Below, piece after piece: positions 1 to 7,448 of a DNA stretch of 64,000 bases. The notes beneath the pieces were generated by a model. It was given only the letters and a program-made list of their open reading frames with translations. It was not told the DNA's origin and did not search any database. Each line of letters starts with the position of its first letter. Position 1 is the first letter of the stretch. This stretch comes from Croceibacterium atlanticum. Its GTDB lineage: Bacteria > Pseudomonadota > Alphaproteobacteria > Sphingomonadales > Sphingomonadaceae. Position numbers and translations under genes: made by a program. Location of the stretch: assembly GCF_001008165.2 (NCBI RefSeq), contig NZ_CP011452.2:124001-188000 (forward strand). Reading direction: 5' to 3'.

Positions 1-69
1 ATTTGAGTCCGGGTGGGGAAGGGCAGTTTTGTCCCGCCCTTCCTTCGCACCCGGATTCAGGCGTCAGCT

Positions 70-666
70 TCAGAGGCTGGCGATTTCGGCTTTTGCGGAA
101 TTGATCGCTTCTTCCCGCGCTTCCGGGCCGAAGCCGATCTTTTCGGCGCGGATGAAGACCGGATCGGTAATCCCGATGAAGGCGAAGAAATCGCGCATCA
201 GAGTTTCCTGATGTTCGAAGGCGCCATCCTGCTGATATTCACCGCCACGGGTGGAGAGGACGATTACCTTCCGGCCACCAGCCAGACCTTCGGGGCCGGC
301 TTCGGAATATTTGAAGGTGACGCCGGGCACGCCCAGGCGGTCCATCCATGCGTTGATCTGGCTCGGCACGGTGAAATTATACATCGGCGCGCCGATCACC
401 ACGATGTCGGAAGCCAGGAATTCATCCAGCACGGCGCGCTCTTCAGGAAAAACAGCCTTCATGGCGTCAGTGTGCTGGTCCTGCGGGAGACGGATCGCCC
501 CGGTGCGGGCATCGTCGAGATGGGGCAGGGGGGCCTTGCCGTAATCGCGATCGACTATCCGGGCTTCGGGATGTTTGGACCGGAAATGATCCAGCGCGGC
601 CTGGGTGAGAACGCGGCTGACGGAACTGTCGCCCGTCGTGGCGCTGTCGATACGGAGAATCTGCAT
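70..666 (-). CDS. azoR: FMN-dependent NADH:quinone reductase / azoreductase
   Basis: This 198-residue protein matches the AzoR family in length and layout. The N-terminus (MQILRIDS) begins the flavodoxin-like fold. The flavin-binding stretch PMYNFTVPSQ lies near residue 95, followed by INAWMDRL, and a second flavin loop STRGGEY sits near residue 140. AzoR enzymes use NADH and FMN to reduce quinones and azo compounds by two electrons, protecting cytosolic components against electrophiles. The gene is divergent from an HxlR regulator only 41 bases away, the usual arrangement for an electrophile-sensing regulator and its target. The start is the ATG at 664-666. Confidence 0.92.
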   Translation of the reverse strand: MQILRIDSATTGDSSVSRVLTQAALDHFRSKHPEARIVDRDYGKAPLPHLDDARTGAIRLPQDQHTDAMKAVFPEERAVLDEFLASDIVVIGAPMYNFTVPSQINAWMDRLGVPGVTFKYSEAGPEGLAGGRKVIVLSTRGGEYQQDGAFEHQETLMRDFFAFIGITDPVFIRAEKIGFGPEAREEAINSAKAEIASL

Positions 667-681
667 GGCTTTCCTTCCAAG

Positions 682-696
682 GTTACGATTGATAAC
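682..696. promoter_or_regulatory. Candidate HxlR operator between azoR and the regulator
   Basis: The 41-base gap between the two divergent genes contains an inverted repeat with arms GTTA and TAAC separated by seven bases. HxlR-type repressors bind short palindromes in such gaps and repress both the target and themselves. The assignment rests on position and symmetry only. Confidence 0.4.
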
Positions 697-707
697 TTGC
701 AGGCCAT

Positions 708-1139
708 ATGGATACTGCCACCACGATCGTGCAAGAAGGCACTTCGCTGTCCGATAGTCACATGGATGTGACCATTCAGACCCATCCCGCGCGCTGTTGC
801 CAGGCGGTGAACCAGATCCTCGCGCGCGTGGGCGATAAATGGTCGATGCAGGTGGTGATGAGCCTGTCCGAAGGATCGCTGCGCTTCAATGAATTGCGGC
901 GCGAAATCGATGGTATTTCGCAAAGAATGCTGACGCGCACATTGCGCGGACTGGAACGGGATGGGCTGGTGAGCCGTGCCGTGACGCCCAGCGTGCCGCC
1001 GCGCGTGGATTATGCGCTTACCGAACTGGGCCGATCACTGCGTCAGCCCGTGCTTGCCCTGGGAGACTGGGCCGTTGCCAATCGCGAAGCGGTGGATGCC
1101 GCAAGGCAGGCTTTCGACCGGGAAGCGGGGGAAATCTAG
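708..1139 (+). CDS. HxlR-family winged-helix transcriptional regulator
   Basis: This 143-residue protein has the HxlR signature: a cysteine-containing N-terminal segment (ARCCQAVNQIL), then ARVGDKWSMQVV, SLRFNELRREIDGISQRMLTRTLRGLERDGLV (winged helix-turn-helix, about residues 60-90) and the wing segment PRVDYALTELGRSL. HxlR proteins often sense electrophiles through thiols, and the adjacent CC pair (about residues 28-29) could serve this. It probably controls azoR and itself. The annotated start is the ATG at 708; a later in-frame ATG at 762 would drop 18 poorly conserved residues. Confidence 0.9.
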   Translation: MDTATTIVQEGTSLSDSHMDVTIQTHPARCCQAVNQILARVGDKWSMQVVMSLSEGSLRFNELRREIDGISQRMLTRTLRGLERDGLVSRAVTPSVPPRVDYALTELGRSLRQPVLALGDWAVANREAVDAARQAFDREAGEI

Positions 1140-1163
1140 GACGAGCCGGCCGGAAGCGCGCGC

Positions 1164-2420
1164 TCAGCCTACTTCCTGATCTGCCTCCGCCACCGCCTGA
1201 GCGGCTTCGCGATCGCGCTCTGCCCGGCTTTTCTTTTCCGCGGCGGTGCGCAGCTGGCCGCAGGCGGCGTCAATATCCCGGCCGCGGGGGGTGCGGACCG
1301 GGGCGCTGATCCCGCCTTCAAAGATGATGTCCGAAAAGCGCCTGATCCGTTCCGGCGTGGAGCAGTCATAGGGTGCGCCCGGCCAGGGGTTGAACGGGAT
1401 CAGATTGACCTTGGCAGGCAGTTTGAACTGCTTGAGCAGGCGCACGAGTTCATGCGCATCCTCATCGCTGTCATTCTTGTCCTTCAGCATCACATATTCG
1501 AACGTGATGCGCCGGGCATTGGACGCGCCGGGATAGGCGGCGCAGGCTTCCAGCAATTCCTCGATGCCGAACTTCCTGTTGAGCGGCACGATCTCGTCGC
1601 GCACTTCCTTGGTCACGGCATGTAGTGAAACCGCGAGATTGACGCCAATCTCTTCCCCGCAGCGTTCCATCATCGGCACCACGCCACTGGTGGACAGTGT
1701 GATCCGGCGCTTCGACAGGGCCAGCCCTTCGCCATCCATCACCAGTTTCAATGCGTCGCGGACATTGTCGAAATTATACAGCGGTTCGCCCATGCCCATC
1801 ATCACGATATTGGTCAGCAGGCGGCCATCGGCCCTGTATTCGGCAACATCCTCCTCGTCGGGAACATCCATCCGGCCCTTGGGCCATTCGCCCAGCGCAT
1901 CGCGGGCCAGCATCACCTGTCCCACGATCTCGCCCGGTGTCAGATTGCGCACCAGCCGCATGGTTCCCGTATGGCAGAAACGGCAGTTCAGCGTGCAGCC
2001 GACCTGGCTGGATACGCACAGCGTGCCGCGATCCGCGTCGGGGATGAAGACCATTTCGAAATCGTGGCCGTCCGGCGTGCGCAGCAGCCATTTGCGCGTA
2101 CCATCGCTGCTGTGCTGGGCTTCCACCACTTCCGGCCGGGCAATCACGAAGCGTTCCGTCAGCCAGGGGCGCATCGTCTTGGCGATGTCGGTCATGTCGG
2201 CGAAATCGGTCACGCCGCGATGATATATCCAGTGGAACACCTGCTTCGCGCGCAGCTTCGCCTGCCTGGTTTCCAAGCCTGCTTCGGCGAACAGTTCCGT
2301 TATCCGCTTCCTGGAAAGGCCCAGCAAGTCCACCCGGCCATCGGGGCGCGGCGTGATGTCACGCGCGACGGGAACCGGATCAACCTGTCCGGGAATGCTC
2401 ATGAGTGCGGTATCGGCCAT
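1164..2420 (-). CDS. rlmN: 23S rRNA (adenine-2503-C2)-methyltransferase, radical SAM
   Basis: RlmN uses radical SAM chemistry to methylate C2 of A2503 in 23S rRNA and A37 of some tRNAs. The radical-SAM cluster CxxxCxxC is visible as C142, C146 and C149 ([12 protein letters not shown]). [12 protein letters not shown] and the C-terminal cysteine in [10 protein letters not shown], the methyl-carrying residue in the family, are also present. The reading frame extends 54 codons upstream, but that stretch is low-complexity arginine-rich sequence. I place the start at the ATG at 2418-2420, giving 418 residues, close to other alphaproteobacterial RlmN proteins. Confidence 0.95.
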   Translation of the reverse strand: MADTALMSIPGQVDPVPVARDITPRPDGRVDLLGLSRKRITELFAEAGLETRQAKLRAKQVFHWIYHRGVTDFADMTDIAKTMRPWLTERFVIARPEVVEAQHSSDGTRKWLLRTPDGHDFEMVFIPDADRGTLCVSSQVGCTLNCRFCHTGTMRLVRNLTPGEIVGQVMLARDALGEWPKGRMDVPDEEDVAEYRADGRLLTNIVMMGMGEPLYNFDNVRDALKLVMDGEGLALSKRRITLSTSGVVPMMERCGEEIGVNLAVSLHAVTKEVRDEIVPLNRKFGIEELLEACAAYPGASNARRITFEYVMLKDKNDSDEDAHELVRLLKQFKLPAKVNLIPFNPWPGAPYDCSTPERIRRFSDIIFEGGISAPVRTPRGRDIDAACGQLRTAAEKKSRAERDREAAQAVAEADQEVG

Positions 2421-2702
2421 TATGGGGGCGCATATAGGGCGCAGCGGCGGATCATGCCAGCCATCCGGAAAACCCGCTGCGCAGCATCCGCAAAAACACG
2501 CGCGCCAGCGCGCGAAATCGCCGTCCCGCTCATTCGGTTCCCGGTTTCTGCCGCAGCGCCGCATCGCTTTGCTGCACTGCACTGTGGCAAAAAAACATCA
2601 ATCTTATCGTTGTGTTACGTTCAGGAAACTTACTGCCGGGTTGCGACATTACACAGGTCCGCGGCGCGATGCCGCGCGATTGAAGTGAATGGAGTACAAG
2701 AA
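2421..2702. other. Divergent intergenic region between rlmN and the barrel gene
   Basis: This 282-base gap carries the promoters of both divergent genes. A run of eight A residues at about 2588-2595 and the AT-rich stretch after it mark the likely promoter zone of the downstream gene. A short direct repeat (tgcactgcac) lies at 2573-2582. I see no RNA gene or riboswitch fold here. Confidence 0.4.
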
Positions 2703-3362
2703 ATGAAAAAGGGTCTCGCACTCATCGCCGCCGGTTCGATGGCAGCAATCGCCACGCCGGCTTTCGCCCAGGATTCGGATTTCTCCGGCCCCTGGATTGC
2801 AGGCATTGCCGGTTATGACATCAACAAGGCCGGCAGTTCCCAGGACGATGATCTCAACCCCGATGCCGATGAAAGCGTCGAAGGGCTGACCTATGGTGCG
2901 GCGATCGGTTACGACGTCGACATGGGCAATGTCGTTCTGGGTGCCGAAGCGGAACTGACCGATTCCACCGCCGATTCCGACTATGACAACAACTTCTCCA
3001 CTTTCGGTCTCGGAACCGTGGATGCGGGCCGCGATATCTATGTGGGTGCGCGCGCCGGCTACAAGGTAACGCCCAGCACGCTGCTATATGCCAAGGGTGG
3101 TTACACCAATGCCCGTTTCAACTTCGTCGGCTCTGACGGGACGACGGATTATAACGAGCGTCTGGATACGGACGGTTTCCGCGTGGGCGCGGGTCTTGAA
3201 CAGAAGTTCTCCAGCAACGCCTTCGGCCGTCTCGAATATCGCTACTCCAACTATAGCGAGGGCGAGATCGATTTCGAAGCCGAGGACATTCCCGACAGCG
3301 ACCGTTTCGATATCGACACGGACCGCCATCAGATCGTGGCGAGTGTCGGCCTGCGTTTCTGA
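2703..3362 (+). CDS. Small outer-membrane beta-barrel protein (OmpA-like / porin-family barrel)
   Basis: The 219-residue product starts with a clear signal peptide (MKKGLALIAAGSM..., probable cleavage after AFA near residue 21). The rest has alternating polar and aromatic or hydrophobic residues typical of an eight-stranded barrel and ends in VGLRF, the C-terminal aromatic signal recognised by the BAM machinery. The central strand motif VGARAGYKVTPSTLLYAKGGYT is characteristic of small Omp25/Opa-like barrels in alphaproteobacteria. Acidic extracellular loops (QDDDLNPDADE) are evident. Start at ATG 2703, preceded by GGAG at a good distance; the longer upstream frame is antisense to rlmN. The specific function is unknown. 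Confidence 0.85.
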   Translation: MKKGLALIAAGSMAAIATPAFAQDSDFSGPWIAGIAGYDINKAGSSQDDDLNPDADESVEGLTYGAAIGYDVDMGNVVLGAEAELTDSTADSDYDNNFSTFGLGTVDAGRDIYVGARAGYKVTPSTLLYAKGGYTNARFNFVGSDGTTDYNERLDTDGFRVGAGLEQKFSSNAFGRLEYRYSNYSEGEIDFEAEDIPDSDRFDIDTDRHQIVASVGLRF

Positions 3363-3386
3363 GCCAGTCATAGCCTGACATGCAGT

Positions 3387-3422
3387 GGGCCGGGAGGTTT
3401 GCCTTCCGGCCCATTTCATTTG
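3387..3422 (+). terminator. Rho-independent terminator of the barrel gene
   Basis: An 11-base-pair GC-rich stem (arms 3387-3397 and 3402-3412, one G-U pair, loop TTTG) is followed by ATTTCATTTG. It sits 24 bases after the stop codon of the outer-membrane barrel gene. Confidence 0.75.
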
Positions 3423-3447
3423 CACATTGTGCGGAGGCGTAACCCGG

Positions 3448-3930
3448 TCAGCGGGACCGGGCGCATCCCACTTGCGCCGCATCCATGGCAGTAGCCGCCC
3501 CGGCCAGGCTGTAGGAATCGGTAAAGCGCCGGCCCGAACGATCCCTTGCCGTCACCCACATGCGGTTTTCGGCGCGCATGGCCGTGATGATCGCGGCGTC
3601 CATCGCCGTATCTTCCGCCCAGGCATCCGGTCCGCCGCCGCCGAGCCGGAAACGCCGATTGCCGATGCGCAGCGTGGCGCCGCCGCCCGAAGGGATGGAC
3701 CGTGAAAGCCGGATATGGACCTGCCCCCTGATCTGGCGGCCCGGCCAGATGCCGATGGCGGCATAAGCCGGCTGATCGCGCGCTTCGCCTTCCGCCGCGC
3801 TGATCGCATAACATCGCGGTACGCCCGCATCCCGGAACGCCCCCCAGTCATCGAATATGCCAAGACTGTCCTTCGCCGAAAGCGAAGCACTGGATGCAAA
3901 CAGGATCAGGGCAAGGCCAAAGCGCTTCAT
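3448..3930 (-). CDS. Secreted protein of unknown function, IalB-like
   Basis: This 160-residue protein has an N-terminal signal peptide (MKRFGLALILFASSASLSAK). The mature start, LGIFDDWGAFRD followed by RCYAISA, and the later basic core resemble the invasion-associated locus B family of small periplasmic proteins common in alphaproteobacteria. Two mature cysteines (in PRCYA and VGCA) could form a disulfide. The frame runs 74 codons further upstream, but that stretch has no conserved character and overlaps the divergent region, so I choose the ATG at 3928-3930. The family assignment is by visual resemblance only and the role is unknown. Confidence 0.65.
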   Translation of the reverse strand: MKRFGLALILFASSASLSAKDSLGIFDDWGAFRDAGVPRCYAISAAEGEARDQPAYAAIGIWPGRQIRGQVHIRLSRSIPSGGGATLRIGNRRFRLGGGGPDAWAEDTAMDAAIITAMRAENRMWVTARDRSGRRFTDSYSLAGAATAMDAAQVGCARSR

Positions 3931-4109
3931 GGGCTTTCGCTTGCTAGCAGCGGTGCCGCATTTGGCAAATAATGCCGCGCCCCCTCCGGACGGGAACATC
4001 TGCCCGTCCTCAATCGGGGCAGGCATGGCGGCCTTGTGGAATCGCTTTGCCCGGCGGCGTTTTTCAGGGCAGGTTCGATTCCTGACGATTCCAATTGGGG
4101 GAATTGGGG

Positions 4110-4745
4110 ATGAGTCTTCTGGCAGACCATAATCTGCCCTTCGCCGTCGCACTGATGCTGATGGTGATGCTTGCCATTCTGCAGGCTGCCGGCCTTGGAG
4201 ACCTGTTTGGCGAATCCGATGTCGGCGTCGATCCGGACATGGATGCCGATGGGGATGCGGGCGTTTCGGGCGGATTGCTCAGCATCCTTGGCATAGGGCG
4301 TGTTCCTTTCCTCATCTGGTTGGCGGTCGCCCTGCTGGTCTTTGCAGCGATCGGCGTAAGCATTCAGGGGGTGGCCCATAATCTGGCCTACGGGCCGCTC
4401 GATCGCTGGCTGGCGGCCGTGCTGGCGGGCGCGGCGGCGCTGCCTGTCACTGGCGCACTGGTGCGACCGCTGGCGCGGATCCTGCCGGCGGACGAGACGA
4501 GCGCTGTCGATCTGAACAGCCTTGTCGGCCGGCGTGGCATCATCCTCAACGGAAGGGCTGCCGCCGGATATCCGGCGCGGGCACGGATCCACGACCGGCA
4601 TGGGCATCCCCACCACGTGATGGTCGAACCGCATGAACCCGCTGCAGAGCTGCGGGAAGGGGAGCAGGTGCTCGTGGTCAGGCGCGATAAGGAAATATTC
4701 TATTGCGTGGCCTTGGAGGATCGCCGGCTGGAGCCCGAACGGTAA
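4110..4745 (+). CDS. yqiJ: YqiJ-like inner-membrane protein with OB-fold domain
   Basis: This 211-residue membrane protein has transmembrane segments at about residues 10-30, 60-85 and 100-125, then a soluble C-terminal domain with LNSLVGRRGIILNGRAAAGYPARARI and GEQVLVVRRD, an NfeD-like OB-fold. YqiJ/NfeD proteins pair with flotillin-type proteins in membrane microdomains, and here the flotillin gene starts 26 bases downstream. A TTG five codons earlier is possible, but the ATG at 4110 after a G-rich stretch is preferred. An acidic tract (DVGVDPDMDADGDAG) follows the first membrane helix. Confidence 0.75.
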   Translation: MSLLADHNLPFAVALMLMVMLAILQAAGLGDLFGESDVGVDPDMDADGDAGVSGGLLSILGIGRVPFLIWLAVALLVFAAIGVSIQGVAHNLAYGPLDRWLAAVLAGAAALPVTGALVRPLARILPADETSAVDLNSLVGRRGIILNGRAAAGYPARARIHDRHGHPHHVMVEPHEPAAELREGEQVLVVRRDKEIFYCVALEDRRLEPER

Positions 4746-4771
4746 CGCAATTTCGTCCGAGGGGAGAGGTA

Positions 4772-6505
4772 ATGGGTTCGAATTTGATTGAGATCGTGAT
4801 CTGGGCCGGGGCGGTATTCGCTGTCCTGCTGATCATCGGAATGATGATCGCCAAGCTCTATCGTCGGGCGAGCAAGGAAGTCGCATTCGTTCGCACGGGT
4901 GTCGGCGGAGAAAAGGTCGTGATGAACGGCGGCGCCATGGTGCTCCCGGTCTTCCATGAAACCATGCCCGTGAACATGAACACGGTCGTATTGCCGGTTG
5001 TTCGACGGGATGCAGAGGCGCTGATTACACTGGATCGCCTGCGGATCGACGTAAAGGCTGAATTCTATGTTCGCGTTCGCCCCGATGCGGGCGCCATTGC
5101 CATGGCCGCGCAGACTTTGGGCCAGCGCACCATGCATCCCGAAGCGCTGAAGGATCTGGTCGAAGGCAAGTTTGTGGACGCACTCCGGTCGGTGGCGGCG
5201 GGGATGAGCATGAACGAGCTGCATGAACAGCGCGCCGAATTCGTGCAGAAAGTTCAGCAGGTCAGTTCAAGCGACCTGGCGATGAACGGGCTGGAACTGG
5301 AATCGGTTTCGCTGACCGGCCTCGATCAGACCAGCATTGAACATTTCAACGCCAACAATGCGTTTGACGCGGAAGGCCTTACCAAGCTCACCGAACAGAT
5401 CGAGGCGCGCAAGAAGCTGCGCAACGATATCGAGATGGATACGCGCGTCCAGATCGAAACCAAGAATCTCGAAGCTGACAAGCGCAGTTTCGAAATCGGC
5501 CGCGACAATGAATTCGCCCGGCTGGAACAGGAACGCGAAGTGGAGACACGCCGCGCCTCGCAAATGGCGGAAATCGCGCGCGAACAGGCGGCCCGCAACC
5601 GCGAGGCGGAGGCGGCCCGGATCGAGGCCAAACGCGAGATCGACAGTCAGCAGATCGAAGCCGATCGTTCGGTCGAAGAATCCCGGATCGCCCAGCAGCA
5701 GGCGGTCGAGATTGCCCGCCAGGAACAGCAGATTGCGGTCCAGAACAAGAGCCGGGAAGAAAGCCAGGCAAAGTCTGAAGCCGATGCGGCGCGCGCCAAG
5801 GCCGTCGCGGCCGAGGAATCAGTCGCGACTTCGCGCGATACCGAAGTTGCTGAACGCGAAAAGCGTATCGAACTGATAGAGGCGGCAAAGGCTGCGGAAC
5901 GCGATGCGATCCGGATCAAGGTGCAGGCGGAGGCGGAACGCGATGCTGCCACCAACCGCGCGGAAGCCGCCAGGCTGGAAGCGCAGGGGCAGGCCGATGC
6001 GGAGAAGCTTCGCGCCGAAGCGGACCGCGTGCGCTTTGAGGTGGAAGCGGCCGGCCAGCGCGCCATCAACGAAGCGGCGAATATCCTCTCGATGGATCAG
6101 ATCTCGCTGCAGACCAAGCTTGCGCTGCTGAAGGTTCTGCCAGAACTGGTGCGTGAAAGCGCGAAGCCGATGGAAGCGATCGATTCCATCAAGATCGTCC
6201 AGGTGGACGGCCTTACCCAGAAAACCGGTGCGCCCGGCGCGACCATCGGCAATGGCGGCAGCGGCAATCTTGCCAGCGATGCCGTCGCCGCGGCCCTGGC
6301 CTATCGGGCGCAGGCCCCGGTTCTGGACGGGCTGATGAAGGAACTCGGCCTCGATGGAAGTTCGCTCAGCAGTCTCGTTTCCGGTCCGGCCGGCATTTCG
6401 CCGACAATGGAAAATTCCGTGGCGGGCGGAAGCGCTGCACTGGATGAAGACGACTTGCCCGATCAGAGTGTGGGGGATGGCAATCCGGCGCCCGGGGGCG
6501 AATAG
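4772..6505 (+). CDS. yqiK: Flotillin-family SPFH protein (YqiK-like)
   Basis: This 577-residue protein has one N-terminal membrane anchor (about residues 5-27), an SPFH/band-7 domain (about 30-200, with RTGVGGEKVVMNGGAMVLPV and FYVRVRPD), then a long heptad-like coiled coil rich in E, A, R and Q (about 215-440). A glycine-rich and acidic tail ends the protein. This is the flotillin architecture: membrane scaffolds that oligomerise through the coiled coil. GGGGAGAGG at 4761-4769 is a strong ribosome-binding site for the ATG at 4772. It forms an operon with the YqiJ-like gene just upstream. Confidence 0.9.
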   Translation: MGSNLIEIVIWAGAVFAVLLIIGMMIAKLYRRASKEVAFVRTGVGGEKVVMNGGAMVLPVFHETMPVNMNTVVLPVVRRDAEALITLDRLRIDVKAEFYVRVRPDAGAIAMAAQTLGQRTMHPEALKDLVEGKFVDALRSVAAGMSMNELHEQRAEFVQKVQQVSSSDLAMNGLELESVSLTGLDQTSIEHFNANNAFDAEGLTKLTEQIEARKKLRNDIEMDTRVQIETKNLEADKRSFEIGRDNEFARLEQEREVETRRASQMAEIAREQAARNREAEAARIEAKREIDSQQIEADRSVEESRIAQQQAVEIARQEQQIAVQNKSREESQAKSEADAARAKAVAAEESVATSRDTEVAEREKRIELIEAAKAAERDAIRIKVQAEAERDAATNRAEAARLEAQGQADAEKLRAEADRVRFEVEAAGQRAINEAANILSMDQISLQTKLALLKVLPELVRESAKPMEAIDSIKIVQVDGLTQKTGAPGATIGNGGSGNLASDAVAAALAYRAQAPVLDGLMKELGLDGSSLSSLVSGPAGISPTMENSVAGGSAALDEDDLPDQSVGDGNPAPGGE

Positions 6506-6513
6506 AAGACGGG

Positions 6514-6531
6514 CGGGGGCGCCCCGTTTTT
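6514..6531 (+). terminator. Probable terminator after the flotillin gene
   Basis: A short CGGGG/CCCCG stem is followed directly by TTTTT, eight bases after the flotillin stop codon. The stem is only five pairs, so this may be a weak terminator; outer GACG/CGTC arms could form a competing larger hairpin. Confidence 0.5.
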
Positions 6532-6544
6532 GCCGGGGCGTCTC

Positions 6545-6748
6545 TCAGCTTTCGAGCAGGTCGAGATAGCTGACAACATCATTATCCGTTGCCAGATAAA
6601 GGCCGTCCTGCACGGCTTCCGGTTGCTGCGCGGCGATCCGCATGGCTTCGGATAATGGCCCGTAGAACAGCGTATTGGCGGCGCCGCCTTCGCTCGATCC
6701 GTCCAGGTGATAGAGCCGGACGCTTGCTTCGCCATAGGTTGTGCGCAT
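6545..6748 (-). CDS. Small hypothetical protein (67 aa)
   Basis: A 67-residue protein (MRTTYGEASVRLYH...) with balanced composition and no signal peptide or membrane segment. It contains GSSEGGAANTLFYGPLSEAM and ends DVVSYLDLLES. Its start codon overlaps the stop of the DUF4169 gene by one base (TGATG), which suggests translational coupling. It is the last gene of the slt-greB operon. I recognise no functional domain. Coding status is supported by the overlap, by sensible amino-acid use, and by the lack of another gene in this interval. Confidence 0.7.
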   Translation of the reverse strand: MRTTYGEASVRLYHLDGSSEGGAANTLFYGPLSEAMRIAAQQPEAVQDGLYLATDNDVVSYLDLLES

Positions 6749-6927
6749 CAGTCGTGATCCAGCTTCGCATTGTCGAGCGTCCGGTCAGTGCGCTCGTTCT
6801 CTTTTCGGTGAGCAAGCCTTGCGATCTTGCTTTCGCCGAATTTTGCCCGGTTTTCAGCCGATTGCCTGGCCTTTTGCGCACGGCTTCTGGCTTTTCGCGC
6901 CATGCGCAAATTGACGATTTCCGCCAT
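6748..6927 (-). CDS. DUF4169 family small basic protein (59 aa)
   Basis: Translation of the minus strand from the ATG at 6925-6927 gives MAEIVNLRMARKARSR, later ENRAKFGESKIAR and a short acidic end. This is the pattern of DUF4169 proteins: an MAEIVNLR start, an Arg/Lys/Ala helix, and an NRxKFGxxK motif. The predicted protein is a single highly charged helix of 59 residues. It lies 27 bases downstream of greB, in the same direction, and its TGA overlaps the next ATG. Function is unknown across the family. Confidence 0.8.
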   Translation of the reverse strand: MAEIVNLRMARKARSRAQKARQSAENRAKFGESKIARLAHRKENERTDRTLDNAKLDHD

Positions 6928-6954
6928 GCTGCCTGTCCTTGAATGCCCGGCCGG

Positions 6955-7437
6955 TCAGCCGGGATAGCTGATTGCGATCACTTCCCATTCCTTCTCCCCG
7001 GCGGGGAGGCGCACGGTCCGCAGATCGCCGATGGCCGCACCGCGCAGGGCGCGGGCGATGGGCGCGCTCCATCCTATCCTGTTGGCCGAGGGATCCTGTT
7101 CGTCATCGCCAACCAGCATCAGTTCCCGTTCCTGATCGTCCTCATCCGCGATGGTGACGAGCGCCCCGAACCATACGCGCGACTGGTCCGGCTGGTCGGA
7201 CGGAACGATGACCTTCGCCGCTTTCATCCGCTTTGCCAGATGCGCCAGTTCGCGATCGATCTCTCGCATTCGCTTGCGGCCATAGAGATAATCGCCATTC
7301 TCGCTGCGGTCGCCATTACCGGCTGCCCAGCTGACGATTTCCACGATTTCCGGCCGCTCTTTCCCGAGCAGATGGTCATAACGCGCCTTCAGCGCGGCCA
7401 GTCCGGCTGGCGTAATGGGATTGGAAGCTGTTTTCAT
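6955..7437 (-). CDS. greB: Transcript cleavage factor GreB/GreA family
   Basis: This 160-residue protein has the two Gre domains. The N-terminal coiled coil contains the acidic tip GDRSENGDYLYGRKRMREIDREL, whose YGRKRMREID form is typical of GreB. The C-terminal FKBP-like domain has SRVWFGALVTIADEDD, ELMLVGDDE and GWSAPIARALRGAAIGD. Gre factors enter the RNA polymerase secondary channel and stimulate cleavage of backtracked RNA. It lies 11 bases after slt and upstream of DUF4169 in one operon. Confidence 0.9.
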   Translation of the reverse strand: MKTASNPITPAGLAALKARYDHLLGKERPEIVEIVSWAAGNGDRSENGDYLYGRKRMREIDRELAHLAKRMKAAKVIVPSDQPDQSRVWFGALVTIADEDDQERELMLVGDDEQDPSANRIGWSAPIARALRGAAIGDLRTVRLPAGEKEWEVIAISYPG

Positions 7438-7448
7438 GTGGTAAATGT

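Noticed and set aside
2571-2584. Tandem TGCACTGCAC-like repeat as a PHB regulator site
   Set aside because: Too short and no phasin or phaR gene nearby; kept only as a note in the intergenic entry.
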